A DNA stretch of 64,000 nt, taken from Achatina immaculata. Its lineage: Eukaryota > Mollusca > Gastropoda > Stylommatophora > Achatinidae. This document shows positions 11,528 to 23,904 of the stretch, one piece after another. Position 1 is the first letter of the stretch. Each line of letters opens with the position of its first letter. The stretch spans positions 2,223,405-2,287,404 of the forward strand of contig CM019700.1 of assembly GCA_009760885.1 (NCBI GenBank), read 5' to 3'. The translations under genes were made by a program, and so were the position numbers. The notes under the pieces are model-generated. The model ran no database searches and had not been told where the DNA came from. It saw only the letters and a program-made list of their open reading frames with translations.

Positions 11528-11602
11528 ATAAGTCAGTCAGTCTTTTGTATGTCCCTTGCGGAACTTTGCCTTCCTAGTAGCTCTCCTGTAGGCCTCTCGG
11601 CT
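11528..11602 (-). pseudogene. RTE family B extreme 3' end
   Basis: The + sequence agtcagtcagtc followed by tatgtcccttgcggaacttt is the reverse complement of the B 3' terminus (KFRKGH codons and actgactgac tail). Only about 75 bp remain, and then a minisatellite begins. Confidence 0.75.
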
Positions 11603-11604
11603 GT

Positions 11605-11832
11605 GGTTCTGTCTTATGATCCATGGGCGAACAAAATTATATTTTATGACCCACAGCCAAGCACGATTCTATTTTATATCATAGAGCCAAGCCAAGCAAG
11701 GTTGTATTTCATATCCTACAGCCAAGCAAGATTCTGTTTTATGACCCACAGCCAAGCCCGATTCTTTATTATGACTCATGTCTTGAAAAGATTCTATCTT
11801 ATGACCCATAGCTAGGCAAGATTCTATAAGAG
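11605..11832. repeat. About 30-bp minisatellite (ttatgacccatagcca/gattctat), outlying block
   Basis: Degenerate units with alternating agccaagcaagattctat and ttatgaccca blocks. It is related to the larger array at 12945-14075. Confidence 0.85.
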
Positions 11833-12944
11833 AATTTCTGTGTTTGAATAGCCTGGTATTCACTCTTGTGATGACGAGATCATTCAAGTATTAAAATCTT
11901 GCTTATCTCGTACGTTCTGTGTCAAGATTCTGACCTTCAGTAACCAGACTGAACGAGGAGACCAAGGCTGGAAGCGCAGGATAGGGTCTTGACCAGTACT
12001 GGTACCTCAGCCCCGGCTATCATGTCTTTAACACAGACATCTTCGCTTTGCATATCCCCAGCAGCAGTCCGGGAAATAATGACAAAATCCTGTAATCTGG
12101 AAACTTAACGCTGTGCGACCTTGATTGCCGATGTGAGCCGGGCAGTTACACCCCGGGGTTAGTTAGGAGCCGGTCAGTTAAACAAAACTGGCTGTTTAAC
12201 ACACAGGAGATTATAACACTTTGTCGTACTGTGAAGGCGGGAGACAAAGCACAATAGCATCCTTTTTTATGTCTGTCATTGTTTGCTCTAAAGCACATAC
12301 GTAAACATATGTAATCTCTGTGTCTGTCTGTTCTCGGAATAGATTACTACAAAGTTTTTAGTCCGTGTGTGTAAGCTCTGTGTCTATTTGTTCCCGAAGT
12401 AGATTAAAACAAAGTATGTGTCCACATTTGTAAACTCTACGTTACTTTGCTCTTGAAGTAGATCACTCAAGTGCAGGAAATGTTGTCTAATTTTATTATT
12501 ATTAATTCTGTTTGAACTCATCCACAAGAAAATATGTATAGTTTATACAGCTCTCGGAAAGCCCATGGATTTATAGGAATCCATCTTTTTGTACTAAAGA
12601 AACAAAAACCTGGAATACTGTAGAACAAAATAAACTTCCTGAAAAATCAATATGCTGCTAGTCAAAAGAGGGCAGGTTCGCTTGCTACAGGTCGATAGAT
12701 GACGCTAGCAATAAATCGACTGGTTTCCATCACATGAACAGCATCCACCTTTCCGCTGGCCTTTATTTCTTACCGGTTGCATTTTTGTCTTCATTGTCAG
12801 TTTTAATTAGAAAGTCATTTCTGTAGATCTGCCAGCAGTCTCCTCCCAGCCGAAATAAATCACTTAATTCACTGTTTTGATGAAAGTCTTTATTCTCTTG
12901 AATGGCTCGACTAAAGATGTATAGACAACCAGATTCAGAAGTAT
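11833..12944. other. Spacer with S-like fragment and a 60-bp triplication
   Basis: 11935-12030 resembles part of the S repeat (gatagggtcttgacca). 12302-12470 holds about three diverged copies of a roughly 60-bp unit (tctgtgtctgtctgttct, gtagattactacaaagt). No gene recognised. Confidence 0.5.
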
Positions 12945-14075
12945 GATCCAAAGCTGTCCAAGATTCTATCTTATGATCCGTAGCTGACAAATATTCTATA
13001 TTATGATCCATAGCTGGCTACGATTTTAACTTATGATCTACAGGTGATCAAGATTCTATCTTGTGATTAGTAGCTGTCCAAGATTCTATCCAGTGATCTG
13101 TAGCTGACCAATATTCTATCTTATCGTCCAAACTTTGCCAGTATTTTGTCTTATGATTCATACCTGGCCAAGATTCTATCTTATGATCCGTAGTTCCCCA
13201 GATTCTATCCTATGATCCGCAGCCGGCCAATATTCTGTCTTTTGATTTATAGCTGGTCACAGTATGACTCATAGAGGGCCAAGATTCTATCCTGTGACCA
13301 ATGGCCAGCCTAGATTCTATCCTGTGAACAATGATCAGCCAAGATTCTATCAAATGATTCATGGCCGGTCAAGATTCTATCATGTGATCCTTATTAGGTC
13401 AAGAAGCTATCTTGTGACCCATGACCAGCCAAGATTCTATTATAATTCATGGCTGGTCAAGATTCTATTATAATTCATGGTTGGTCCAGATTCTATAATA
13501 TGATGTATGAAAGATCACGATTCGATAATATGATCCATACAGGCCAAGGTTCTGTAATATGATCCATGCATGTCAAGATTCTGTAATATGATCCATGCAT
13601 GTCAAGATTCTGTAATATGATCCACTCATGTCAAGATTCTGTAATATGATCCATGCATGTCAAGATTCTGTAATATGATCCATGCATGTCAAGATTCTGT
13701 AATATGATCTATGCATGTCAAGATTCTGTAATATGATCCATGCATGTCAAGATTCTGTAATATGATCCATGCATGTCAAGATTCTGTAATATGATCCATG
13801 CATGTCAAGATTCTGTAATATGATCCATGCATGTCAAGATTCTGTAATATGATCCATGCATGTCAAGATTCTGTAATATGACCTATGCAGGTCAAGATTC
13901 TGTAATATGATCTATGCAGGTCAAGATTCTGTAATATGATCCATGCATGTCAAGATTCTGTAATATGATCTATGCAGGTCAAGATTCTGTAATATGATCT
14001 ATGCAGGTCAAGATTCTATAACATGATCCATGCAGGTCAATATTCTATCGTATATCAACAGTCGGCTAAAATTCT
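12945..14075. repeat. 29-30-bp minisatellite, about 38 copies
   Basis: Units of the form gatccatgcatgtcaagatt + ctgtaatat. The left half (12945-13500) is diverged (about 30 bp, gatccgtagctgaccaa type). The right half (about 13553-14030) is nearly homogeneous at 29 bp. An isolated unit-like sequence also occurs near 17770. Confidence 0.93.
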
Positions 14076-14266
14076 ATCATACTTCCTCAAAGTTCTTAGC
14101 AACAGCCTGTATCACCGGAGCTCGTGAGAGAACTATTTGAACAGCCTCTAGTGGGAAAAATCAAACTGAGCCATAAATCGTTTAATAAAATTACTTTACT
14201 CTGTTTTTAAGTACAATCAGGCGTGAGTTATTAGCGATATCCCGTAGCCGATTGATTTAGCCCGTA

Positions 14267-14267
14267 T

Positions 14268-14309
<42 letters not shown>

Positions 14310-14310
14310 T
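14267..14310. repeat. (ATC)n microsatellite
   Basis: Pure atc run followed by ttcttcttct-rich sequence. The stretch after it (gaacttcgagcttgtgttctt, to about 14375) weakly resembles the tail side of an S repeat. Confidence 0.9.
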
Positions 14311-14665
14311 TTTTCTTCGTCTTCTTCTTTTTGGAACTTCGAGCTTGTGTTCTTTGAGTTGGGGAAGAGAAGGTGGCAATGACGTGGTGCTGAACACATC
14401 ACCCTATGGGCACTAACATCATATCCCTATGTGCCTCTAAGGCATGACAGGCTTAATTTTACCTTACCTTCATGATATAACAGGAGTAACTTCACCGTTT
14501 CTGATCTTTTATCACTGGACAGCACCACAACACGTCCAGAACGTAGAGTCTTTGTCCATGCAAGTATCATTTTTCATTTCAAAAGTAGACCACAGATAGG
14601 GAATAAAATATACTTTGCCTTGCAACACCTGTTAAAATCCAAAATCCTGTCCCAAAACACAAAAA
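14311..14665. other. No recognisable gene
   Basis: Possible decayed S-repeat remnant at its start. The rest is unassigned AT-rich sequence. Confidence 0.4.
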
Positions 14666-14669
14666 TAAC

Positions 14670-14800
14670 TATAACAAAACCAACCCGTCATGTATGGACC
14701 AGAAACGTGAAGTGCAACAAAGAAAGATGAACAACAATTGCAGGTCTTTTAGAACAAGATCTTAAGAAGAATCTATGGGTCCGTAAAGAATGTCAAAAGT

Positions 14801-14846
<46 letters not shown>

Positions 14847-15150
14847 ACTGAACTGACCAGCGTATTTAAATCCCAACGAATTTTAAATTCTTGAAATTTA
14901 TGATGTCCTGAAACTGAACAGACTACATTGGTTGGGCCATGTAGAAAGTATATCTTCAATCGAAAATTATGTGTACACAAGAGATGAAAGAAACAAGACC
15001 AAGGGGTAGACCAAAACAGAAATGGAAAGACAACATATAAGAGGATATAAAAGAAATTGATCTCACTGATTGCAGAGAGAAGATTAGGAATAGAGAGGAA
15101 TGGAGATGAACTTTATCTGTAGCAGTGAGCCTTAATGGCTCAGAAAGCTG
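14670..15150 (+). pseudogene. RTE-like reverse transcriptase C-terminus (family G)
   Basis: The + strand encodes, with frameshifts, MYGPE, KILRRIYGSVKNVKSD, then after a (GA)n tract at 14803-14842, LKLNRLHWLGHVESI, VYTRDERNKTKG, EDIKEI-like and RNREEW pieces, ending LSVAVSLNGSE. This is the C-terminal zinc-knuckle-less tail pattern of RTE-like proteins (LxWLGHVxRM ... RNREEWR). The microsatellite interrupts the coding sequence. Dead fragment, 5'-truncated. Confidence 0.75.
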
Positions 15151-15171
15151 ACGAAGAGAATGAATCCGCTC

Positions 15172-15188
15172 CCCCCCCCCCCCCCCCG
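15172..15188. repeat. Poly-C tract
   Basis: About 17 consecutive C. Confidence 0.95.
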
Positions 15189-15305
15189 GCTGATTGGTTG
15201 AATAAAATAAGTCTCATTACTTACAGGACACGTCTTGTATTAAATAGGACTTGTATGCACTTTTGTCGTTTTGATGGTCCGTTCAGCCAGTTCTCGCCTG
15301 ATCTT

Positions 15306-15503
15306 GCCGGTGTCCAAGTATCTGTGCTCCTGTCGCCTGCCGGTGTCCAAGTATCTGTCCTTCTGTCGCCTGCCGGTGTCCAAGTATCTGTCCTCTGTCG
15401 CCTGCTGGTGTCCAAGTATCTGTCCTCTTGTCGCCTGCTGGTGTCCAAGTATCTGTCCTCTTGTCGCCTGCTGGTGTCCAAGTATCTGTTCTGTTGTCGC
15501 CTT
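15306..15503. repeat. 33-bp minisatellite, 6 copies
   Basis: Unit includes gtgtccaagtatctgtcctc and gtcgcctgctg. Its length is a multiple of three, so both strands show 11-residue repeats in open frames (VSKYLSSCRLL on +). No start, splice or family signal supports a gene. Confidence 0.95.
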
Positions 15504-15505
15504 CA

Positions 15506-16270
15506 AGCGCTTTTGCACTCCGCTCTGTTTTTAATACACGTCAGCTCTTCAACAGAAACTGCTAGAGGAGGTAGAGCTGGGGTTGTACTTTTTGATCAGG
15601 GGCTATTCGGAGACATCAGCGGCCCTGTTTTTCCGCTATTTCCTTATTAGAGACGTGTTTAGATAGGAGATCTAATAGTAACCGATCCCTTGGCTTTCCA
15701 CTCCCCTGGTCTCCATTGCAGTTTTCAGTCATCTTTTGGAGTATCCATATTAATGAAGCACTAGTATTTGTAATATTAATAACAACCAACATCACCGTAT
15801 TAAGAACACACGTACGTCATGTCGCTTCCCCAGATCAGTTATCACGAAAGATTAATTCTACTAAATCTCCGGGTCAGAAGTTGATTATGAGAGATTCTGG
15901 AATGTCCTAAATAGGAGCACGTCCTTCCTTACCCATTGTCACACTCAGTCGCCTTCTTTTTCGTGATATCAATACTATCCTCACTCTTGATAATCATGAT
16001 ACAGCGCCTTCGAGAATACAAACACAACAGCACCTTCTTCCAACTCATTGAGCCAGTACTTGCAGAATCATTGGCCCATGTGTCTATTACTAGATAATAC
16101 AATCATATAATTCTATTTCTTCATCACGTCTTGTCTGAGTTACACCTGCTTCATTCTTTGTTTCTTTTCCATAACGAAGCAGGATAATTTTAGGATATCG
16201 ATATTTCCCCCCACTCCCTCCCCCCCTCCCCACACATACACCATCCTGTCGATTTAGGGGTATTTTGCCA
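15506..16270. other. No recognisable gene
   Basis: Unassigned sequence with a pyrimidine-rich stretch near 16205-16235. Confidence 0.45.
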
Positions 16271-16274
16271 AAAT

Positions 16275-16540
16275 TAATTCGGGTGTGCGAACCCTGACCG
16301 AGACCCTGTCCCATCTCTCCTTTGGAGCCCCCCGATAGCGCAGACAGCCTGACTAACAGATCAGGGATGGCCTAGAGTCTACTAAAGAAGTCTGGCACAC
16401 AGCCAACTTTCTGCTTGGTAGATCCACATAGGGACCGAAAAAAAATAGCTGCCATAGCTCCCTCTCAACACGCCACGATGCTGTGCCTCAACATCTCCAC
16501 AACATCGGCTGAAAGAACACCAGCTTGTATTTACAATGAG
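16275..16540 (+). repeat. S-family SINE-like repeat
   Basis: Reads in sense orientation from gaccgagaccctgtcccat through a cagggatggc block to cacgatgctgtgcctcaaca and ccacaacatcggctgaaaga. These are the same ordered blocks as in the other S copies. The tail is degraded; a (TA)n tract follows at 16550. Confidence 0.65.
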
Positions 16541-17847
16541 ATAGAAGCATATATATATATATATATATACGTACAAGGTCCGACATCTAACTGATGAGAC
16601 TGATTTTATTATGGCCAAGACAAAAAAAATGCCATCTATTAAGCAAAGCTTGGAATCTAAAGAGGAAACTTCATCTATGATCTGGCAACTTTTCATCGCC
16701 ACCCGATTAACAAACGACAAAAAATCCGCCATTTTGTTGATCTAATGAGAGATGGATTGTCACGTAATCAGCATGGAGCAAAAATCTAACATTAAATCCT
16801 GTTTAAAACTGGGGGGAAAATGCCACTGAAACAACTTAATTGATGCGACAAGTTTATGGGGATAATTGTTTATCTCGTGCACAGATATTCAGGGGGTATT
16901 TGCGATTCAAAAGTGGTGTGGAAACGATTAGAAATGCAACTTGACAGTAATAATCCTCGGTGGCTCTAGTGTATTTGTCGAATGGTATAGTCACGGCAAG
17001 TACAGCTCTGGCAGTTTCCAATGCGATCTTGTATTTGTAACGTTGTCCTGGTTCCCCAGGTGGGAGTTGCAAGACAGAATATTAGACGGAGCTCAGATTT
17101 TAAAAAAAAATCTGGGATCACACCTTGACAATAACAGCCAGAAGCTGAATAGAAATTAAGGAGGAGTAGAAATTACTTTGTATTACCTCATTTGGGATGG
17201 TCACAACCTGAACAAGTCATTCTGATTGGTCAGTAGAAGACTATGATAATACCACGTCACAAAACGGTTCAGAAGAAGTGGTCACTTTATGAGGGCGGGT
17301 ACTGTGGAAAGCTGAACAAGAACCGGTGAGGAGGTAAAAAAAGGAAGTTCTACATCAGTAGAAACCAGTCTACGGCTGACCAACCAAGTGAGAAGTCTCA
17401 GGTACTCAGGTGGTGCACGTGAAAGTAACAAGAGGGGAAAAAAACTTTCTCCGCTAGTGCCATCGCTCAAAGTGTATGATTGCTTTATTTGTATTCTCTT
17501 CTGTGCCAAGTAACGGAACAACGTACAGCCTCGGGCGCTTGTCAGGCTGAGTTTAAATAAACTTTTATGATTTACAAGCTGATTATCACGGTCTTGCAAC
17601 TTGTCTTTGCAATCACTGAGTACAGGGCCTGAAGGAAAGAAGCATAGTCAAAGGACATACTTAACAACAGCCAATGTTAGAATAAGAACAATAATGTTCT
17701 GTTATAGCTTCAAAGAAGAATATGAACAATGAATACTGTATAAATAAGAACTGAGGATTTATTGTCGTTCACGATTCTGTCTTTTGACCCAGAGCCATGT
17801 CTGGTATGGAAATATACAGGATGTTCCACAAGTAACTGTGAACTAAG
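16541..17847. other. No recognisable gene
   Basis: AT-rich, with a short TA tract at about 16551-16569 and one stray 29-bp-array-like unit at 17770-17800. Open frames are short and unrelated to known families. Confidence 0.45.
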
Positions 17848-18809
17848 CCAGTATCGATTCCGGTATCGTAGTGATATCTTAATGTCTGCGGTATCTAGTT
17901 TCATCTACTTGCCGTGGTTGGTGTCGCCGATTAAGCGTGCTGATTAAAAAATGTTGCGTATTATAAGCTAATCAGATACATACCTTATAACAAATATTGA
18001 AAGTGATAACGCGTTTAATTTTATTCGCAAACACTTTTCTTAATTTTGCTGGTGAAATGTTTCTTATGTGTTGGCGATTTCGATAAACTTTAGATCGTGT
18101 ATTTTGTGTGTTAACGTAACCCGACAGGTGAAACCAGGCCTTATCTCTAAAAAAAGGTGACATCAAGAATATGAACGTGACATCAAGAATATGAACGTGA
18201 CATCAAGAATATGAGCAGTTTTAATTTAAATGAAATTTGTAAACCATTCACAGTAATGGAGTCATTTTTCATGACCTATCTGCAGCAAATGTTGGACCGC
18301 CATTACTTTATATGGGAAGAGTTTAAGATTTTCTCGGACCACTGTATGGGCTGTTACAAGCCCGATACCTTTCTGTTGTGTCAACATTCGCAAAGCCTTT
18401 GATGGACTCCGAAACATAGAGTCAGAAATGTTCTATAATTCCTCATGGTTAGGTTTAGATGGTATCCCATGAAATTTCTCAGTAACTGCACTGCGACGAG
18501 GTACGGGTGTTCCTGGTAATTTTTCAACCAACTGCTCCCGCACTAAATCAGTTTAAGTACTGTCTTCTCGAAATACGTGCTCAGCGAGAAAAAAATACTC
18601 TTCTCTAGTGAAAGAACCGTAGTGAATAAACTGATTTAAACCAATCGCCCGTCATACACTTCGACAACTGCTTCGCTGCTTAACAACTGATACACAAAGA
18701 CAGACTGAATACAATGAATGTTACAAAACAGCAGACTAACTTATCCATGTAGATGTGACTTAATACCGCAGTCATTAAGGAATCACTACAATACCGGAAT
18801 CGATACTGG
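17848..18809 (-). mobile_element. DUF4817/mariner-like DNA transposon, internally deleted
   Basis: About 45-bp inverted repeats bound a 962-bp element. The left end ccagtatcgattccggtatc (from 17848) matches the reverse complement of the right end (to 18809), continuing through gtagtgat and cttaatg-ctgcggtat. The minus strand keeps FRDKAWFHLSGYVNTQNTR joined directly to KVYRNRQHIRNIS and LRKVFANKIKRV. These are the middle and C-terminus of the HTH (DUF4817)-mariner-like transposase common in arthropod genomes. The intervening catalytic part present in the 1,327-bp copy at 52436-53762 is missing, which matches the size difference. A 20-bp triplication (gacatcaagaatatgaacgt) lies at 18152-18211. 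Confidence 0.85.
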
Positions 18810-18811
18810 AT

Positions 18812-20460
18812 TCTTATGTTATATTTTATATCCTTCCCGTGCCGTTAAACGTCATATAGGGAGGCTCGTAAAGTAGTTCGCCAAGTTTTCCAGTTTTCGG
18901 AGAGCTTTTCAACCTCATCAAGGGATTTTATGCCTACTAAACGTGCTTCTCTTAACAATGTCCTCTTTAGAGTTTCACGTGGTCGACCTCTTTTTATTTG
19001 GTCTGTTGTGTTCCACTTGACAGCTTGTTTTGAGATTCTCTGACATGCGACCAACAAATATCCATTTCCTTTTCTGATCACCCATGAGACTGGTTGTTGT
19101 TCAGTCATCTGCCTTATCTCTACGGTGTTTTTGAATTTGTTCCACTTTATGCCGAGTATTTTCCTTAGGCATTTGTTTTCAAAAAAGTCTAATTTCTTGT
19201 CTATTTCTTTAGTTGTTTTCCATCTTTTGCATGCGTAAATGAGGGTGGATATTACATTTATATTGAACAGTCTTAACTTTAAAAAAAAAACGTTTGAATG
19301 CTTTATGTTTTCAAGATTTCTTGAAGGTCGATGCTGCTTTTGCAATTCTAATTCTAACTTCATTTCTGGAGCCACCACCCAGATCTATGTAGCTGCCAAG
19401 GTATGCAAATTGGCTGACTTCTACAGAAGATGTTCTTTCTACGTATATTCTTCCTTTTTGATTAATGGGAAGTTTCATTATTTTGTTTTGTCCTTGTTAA
19501 TTTTAAATCCTATTTTGCTAGCTAGTGAAGACAGGATATCTGTTTTTTTCTTGCATCGATTTCACATTGTCACTGATAAGAGTTATGTCATCAGTAAAAT
19601 CAAGATCTTCTAGTTGGGTTCCATGTACCCAGTCAATACCTGTGTTACGTGTGCAACATTTCTTCATTATGAAGTCTATGGCATTTCAAAAAGCAAGGGA
19701 GATAATAAACATCTTTGCTTCACGCCTGTTTCAATCTGGAACCATTCTCTCATTCCTTCTTCTGTGTTGACCGCACAAACATATCCGTTGTAGAGATCAT
19801 TAATGATGTTGACAATTTTAGATGGTATTCCACATAATGTAAAAATTCTTTACAATGAATCTCTGTGTATGTTATCAAATGCCTTCTTAAAGTCTATGAA
19901 TTTCAGGATTAATAGTTTCTGATTTTCAATATGTTCTTCAAGTATTATTCGTAGAGTAAAGATCTAGTCGAGACAGCTTCTCCCTTTTCGAAATCCTGCT
20001 TGTTCTTCTCTCATTGCAGTATGCACTATATTTCTAAGTCTATTAAGAATGACGTTGCAAAATACCTTTGACACATCTGATAGTAAGGTTACTCCTCTTG
20101 AATTATTGCAGTCGCTAAGGTTGCCATTTTGGGTTTTTAACAATGATTCCTTTTTTCCATTTAGAAGGAAATTTTCTTTTCCAAATTTATTAAACAATCT
20201 CTGTAGTTGTCTCATGTTGTCGCAACTGATAGCTTTTAACATTTCGGGTGCTATTTCATCTTCACCTGCAGCTTTGTTTTTAACCATTAGATTCACTGCT
20301 GTTTCAATTTCATTAAACGTAATTTCACCTAGATTGACTTTTGTGGGATTAATAAGTCGGTTTCAAGGTTTATCAATTCCTTTGGATGTGGTCGATTAAG
20401 TATTTCTTGGAAGTGTTCGGCCCATCTTTTCTTTTGGTCTTTTACTTGGTGTTAATAGGG
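18812..20460 (-). pseudogene. RTE family C reverse transcriptase, 5'-truncated, antisense
   Basis: Reading leftward from 20460: KAAGEDEIAPEMLKA, REEQAGFRKGRSCLD (fingers), motif A LKFIDFKKAFDNIHRDSL (near 19885), motif B GVKQRCLLSPLLF, motif C as DFTDDITLISD (TDD where ADD is usual), then LIYACKRWKTTKEID, CLRKILGIKWNKF, a RGRPRETLKRTLLREA tail, and ASLYDV stop at 18857. The 3' terminus is acggcacgggaaggatataa. Frameshifts and stops separate the pieces. The same family occurs sense-strand at 43990-44660 and as 3' stubs at 27930 and 50935. The DUF4817 transposon abuts its 3' tail. Confidence 0.87.
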
Positions 20461-20790
20461 TTCCAGTGTGAGTTAGTGCATAGTTATTTTCCGAACGCAC
20501 TGTATTATAAATGAAATATGCGTAAATGTACAATTTCGCGAAGTATAGTTTAACATATGTCTACCATCTCGCACATTTCAAGCTTTCAGGGTGGGGGGGG
20601 GGGGTGGAGTGAGAATAAGGTGTAGAATATTAAATGTAAAGAAAGGACAGGCCACACAATTCTTTAACTTAAAAGTACGCGTCATGATATTCACGCGTCA
20701 AGATTAGAGTTTCCATTGGCGGTTTAGGCTTCACCGTGTTTTGTGTCTGCTCTGTCATTCGAGACACGCCCACTCACACACACACACGCT

Positions 20791-20844
<54 letters not shown>

Positions 20845-21200
20845 AGACAAATGAAGCAAAACAGATCTTTCTCAGTGCTGGATATGCCCGCTCGCTCGCT
20901 CGTTAAGTGTCGGCGATATCCGGGTATTTGTACAGAGCGCTGGGAATCTGATTTCTGGAGGTCCGCCGCTTTATACAGGTGTGAAAATCGAGAAATAGTT
21001 TCGTTTATTGAAGTGGTTCTCATTCTGTGTAGCGTTGAGTTTTCACAATCTACCGAGTAGGGTAAGTTTGTATTCAACTTGTTACTGATGCTATGATTAC
21101 TGTGATAACGAAACGGGGCAAAAAGGAGGGGGGGGGGGAGAATGATTTTCTTCTAAATAACTTTGATAATGATATTTCGTCTGCGAAACTACCGGCTATA
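20461..21200. other. No recognisable gene; (GA)n microsatellite
   Basis: Contains a G run at 20590-20602, (CA)n near 20775 and (GA)n at 20797-20841. Short frames reading through the GA tract are low-complexity artefacts. Confidence 0.6.
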
Positions 21201-21205
21201 CTGGC

Positions 21206-21500
21206 TGTCGTTTTATGTCTTCTGGTTGTTGTGTTTTGTCTTCTGGTTATTGTATTGTGTCTTCTGGTTGTTGTGATGTATCTTCTGGTTGTTGTGATGT
21301 GTTTTCTGGTTGTTGTTTTGTGTCTTTTGGTTGTTGTTTCGTGTCTTCTGGTTGTTATTTTGTGTCTTCTGGTTGTTGTGTTGTGTCTTCCAGTTGTTGT
21401 ATGCATTCTGCTTGTTTTAATGTGTCTTCTGGTTGTTGTAGTATGTACTCTGCTTGTTGTAATGTGCCTTCTAGTTGGTGTAGTATATCTTCTGGTTGTT
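21206..21500. repeat. 21-bp minisatellite, about 14 copies
   Basis: Unit gtcttctggttgttgtgttg plus one base. At 21 bp it stays in frame, giving LLVVVLC heptads on + and TTRRHNT-like heptads on -. Both look like proteins but are array artefacts. Confidence 0.95.
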
Positions 21501-21514
21501 GTGTTCAAGGCCGG

Positions 21515-22960
21515 CCTTAGAATTTTTTACTCCACCTCATCCAATTCTCAAATTAACACTTAACAATTAAAACAAACTGATTATATTAAATAAACTTCAT
21601 CATGTTCCACAGGTAATTTTTGTTTTAAAGTTTTAACAATTTATAAATTAATGAAAAGATAAATGATAACTTTATTACAAAAATGAGAAACAATTAAAAG
21701 AAATGAATGTAGATATATTACTTACATCATCAGAATTTTCATCACATATAAAACAAAGAGCTTTTAAACCACAGAAAATAGTTTGTATATGTTTTACATT
21801 TCAGCACACGTCTGGGCTTTATTTGCATTTGTGTTGTTTCAAATGAAAAAGAAGTTTCTTTGTTTTTATATTCGCAAAGTGAGAAAGATGTCATTATAGT
21901 ATAATTTTTAAACCGACTTTATGCTCAGCTGAAATCATGGCAAGTCCTTCCACTCGAGTTTCGACCATTGTTGAACGTAAATAACTTTACTAGCAACATT
22001 AATTTCATGTAAAACATAGTGCCACATAACAAGACAACATAGCAGTTTAAAATCTCTGACTTTATTTCAGGGCAAGTGTTTCGTGTCTTGCCATTTTGTT
22101 CAGGGACTCTTCATAAGCAATTTCTATCAGAATATCGTAAAATTCGTCATTAGGATTATCTTAATTAAAAGAAGAATTGCTACGATTCTAGATTCCCAGT
22201 GCGCGTTACTTAGGGGCTTCAGTGTTAGTTGTAATATGTTTTTGTAAGTGTTAGTTGTAATATGTTTTTGTAAGTGTTAGTTGTAATATGTTTTTGTAAG
22301 TGTTAGTTGTAATATGTTTTTGTAAGTGTTAGTTGTAATATGTTTTTGTAAGTGTTAGTTGTAATATGTTTTTGTAAGTGTTAGTTGTAATATGTTTTTG
22401 TAAGTGTTAGTTGTAATATGTTTTTATAAGTGTTAGTTGTAATATGTTTTTATAAGTGTTAGTTGTAATATGTTTTTATAAGTGTTAGTTGTAATATGTT
22501 TTTGTAAGTGTTAGTTGTAATATGTTTTTGTAAGTGTTAATTGTAATATGTTTTTGTAAGTGTTAGTTGTAATATGTTTTTGTAAGTGTTAGTTGTAATA
22601 TGTTTTTGTAAGTGTTCCTCAATGCACTTTTGACTCTGAGAAGACACATACAATTTCTGAGCTGTTTCGAAAAGTGACATTTCTCTAAATGAGATTTACT
22701 GCATCATTGACAAACAAAAATGAAAGGACGAGTTCACCTCTCTAACGCATTCTTGAACTCCTGAATGTTTTTCTTTCATATTTGATCTACTGTCGTACCA
22801 CAGCTATGCATGCTTGCGACTGGAACAGTCATAAGAGTACACTTAAATTAACAATGAGCCTGCAGTGGCTTCTAATGGAATACAACCAAGAAACTGCTCA
22901 ATATTGATTTCACTTGACAAACATGAGACAAATTGTGTTAAGAACACACTTATCTTAACG
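21515..22960 (-). pseudogene. hAT-type (ZMYM1/DUF4371-like) transposase relic
   Basis: Minus-strand pieces in order: INIEQFLGCIPLEATAGS, then SRSNMKEKHSGVQECV (the DN-x-x-NMKGK-x-GVQ motif of hAT/ZMYM1 proteins), a piece matching the QKLYVF stretch, a 26-bp minisatellite (22222-22616), then LNKMARHETLALK and downstream sequence. It aligns at DNA level, piece by piece, with the sense copy at 55860-57180 (for example aatggcaagac, ttaaactg, gtaagta-tatctacattcatttctttta). Multiple stops. The catalytic and dimerisation regions are not recoverable. The left boundary lies near aaggccggcctt at 21508. Confidence 0.75.
22222..22616. repeat. 26-bp minisatellite, 15 copies, highly homogeneous
   Basis: Unit gtgttagttgtaatatgttt + ttgtaa. 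Only g/a variants (tttttgtaa versus tttttataa) are visible in the middle units. It lies inside the hAT relic. Confidence 0.97.
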
Positions 22961-23904
22961 TAGTCTTTGTGAGACGGGAACATAGATTTGAGTGCTTAAA
23001 AACTGACCTACTTCTGTAGCCCAGAAACCTGTAGCAATCAACACTAATTGTTATTGTTATTTCTGTAAAATGTAATGTCAGGTTGGTGGACGGATGAGGG
23101 CACGGAGATCGCAGACGGGGATGAGGAAAATCTGATGTGAAATCAGCGAATCCAGGACGTGACAAGCCTATGAGTCTCTACAACAGTGGCTATCAGAATG
23201 AAGTAAACAAAAAAGAGTCAGCAGACTATAGGTGGCAGGGAATGGATATCGTTGAGGCACTCACTGGATTCCTCATCCAAAAGTCAGAGTCTCAGTGGAA
23301 CTGTCCCAAAGCCAGTGCGTCCGATGTGGAGAAGGGGCATGTATAGCCACCAGAGACTGGAAAACAAAGTTTTGGCCAGGCCAGCCTAAACCACTATCTT
23401 CATTGCAATCCGAGCAAGACCACAGTCTGCCCTAGCAAAGAAAGATGCTGAAGTCGGAAGTACCCAGCCAGAAGGGGCATCATAAAAATCAGTTATTGCT
23501 AAATGCGTATGAAGAAGAGGAAGATAGTACTTTCGATCACTTGCTGACAGCGTTAATTGTTCAGTGTGACTTACATCTTAAGTACTGTCTGTGACTATGC
23601 TATAATATTTAGTTTTCTGTACAAGAGCCTTTCTAGTGTGATACCACCACATCAAAAAGGTGCCGGTGTCCCCCTACCCTGTAAAAAATAGATACAAGAG
23701 AAATCTGGGAAGGTAAACCCGGCCAGGCGTGATACAGACCACGCCACACGTTCATGTGCCCAAGGTCGTGGAAATACGAGCCTGACACCGCATCCATAGT
23801 ATACCTTAACATCACGGAAATTGAGATTTTGCCTTTTTCTTTTTCATAGAAGCCATTTATTTTCTTTTTGAATGTTCCCAAAGAAGAGAGAAATCAGTTA
23901 ATTT
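22961..23904. other. No recognisable gene
   Basis: GC-balanced sequence with frames of fewer than 85 codons. None shows a family motif. Confidence 0.45.

Noticed and set aside
15135..15650. 171-codon frame with VSKYLSSCRLL repeats
   Set aside because: 33-bp in-frame minisatellite plus a poly-C run. No family resemblance.
21074..21563. LLVVVLC heptad protein (+) and TTRRHNT heptad protein (-)
   Set aside because: Both derive from a 21-bp array whose length is a multiple of three. Mirror-image openness on both strands indicates an artefact.
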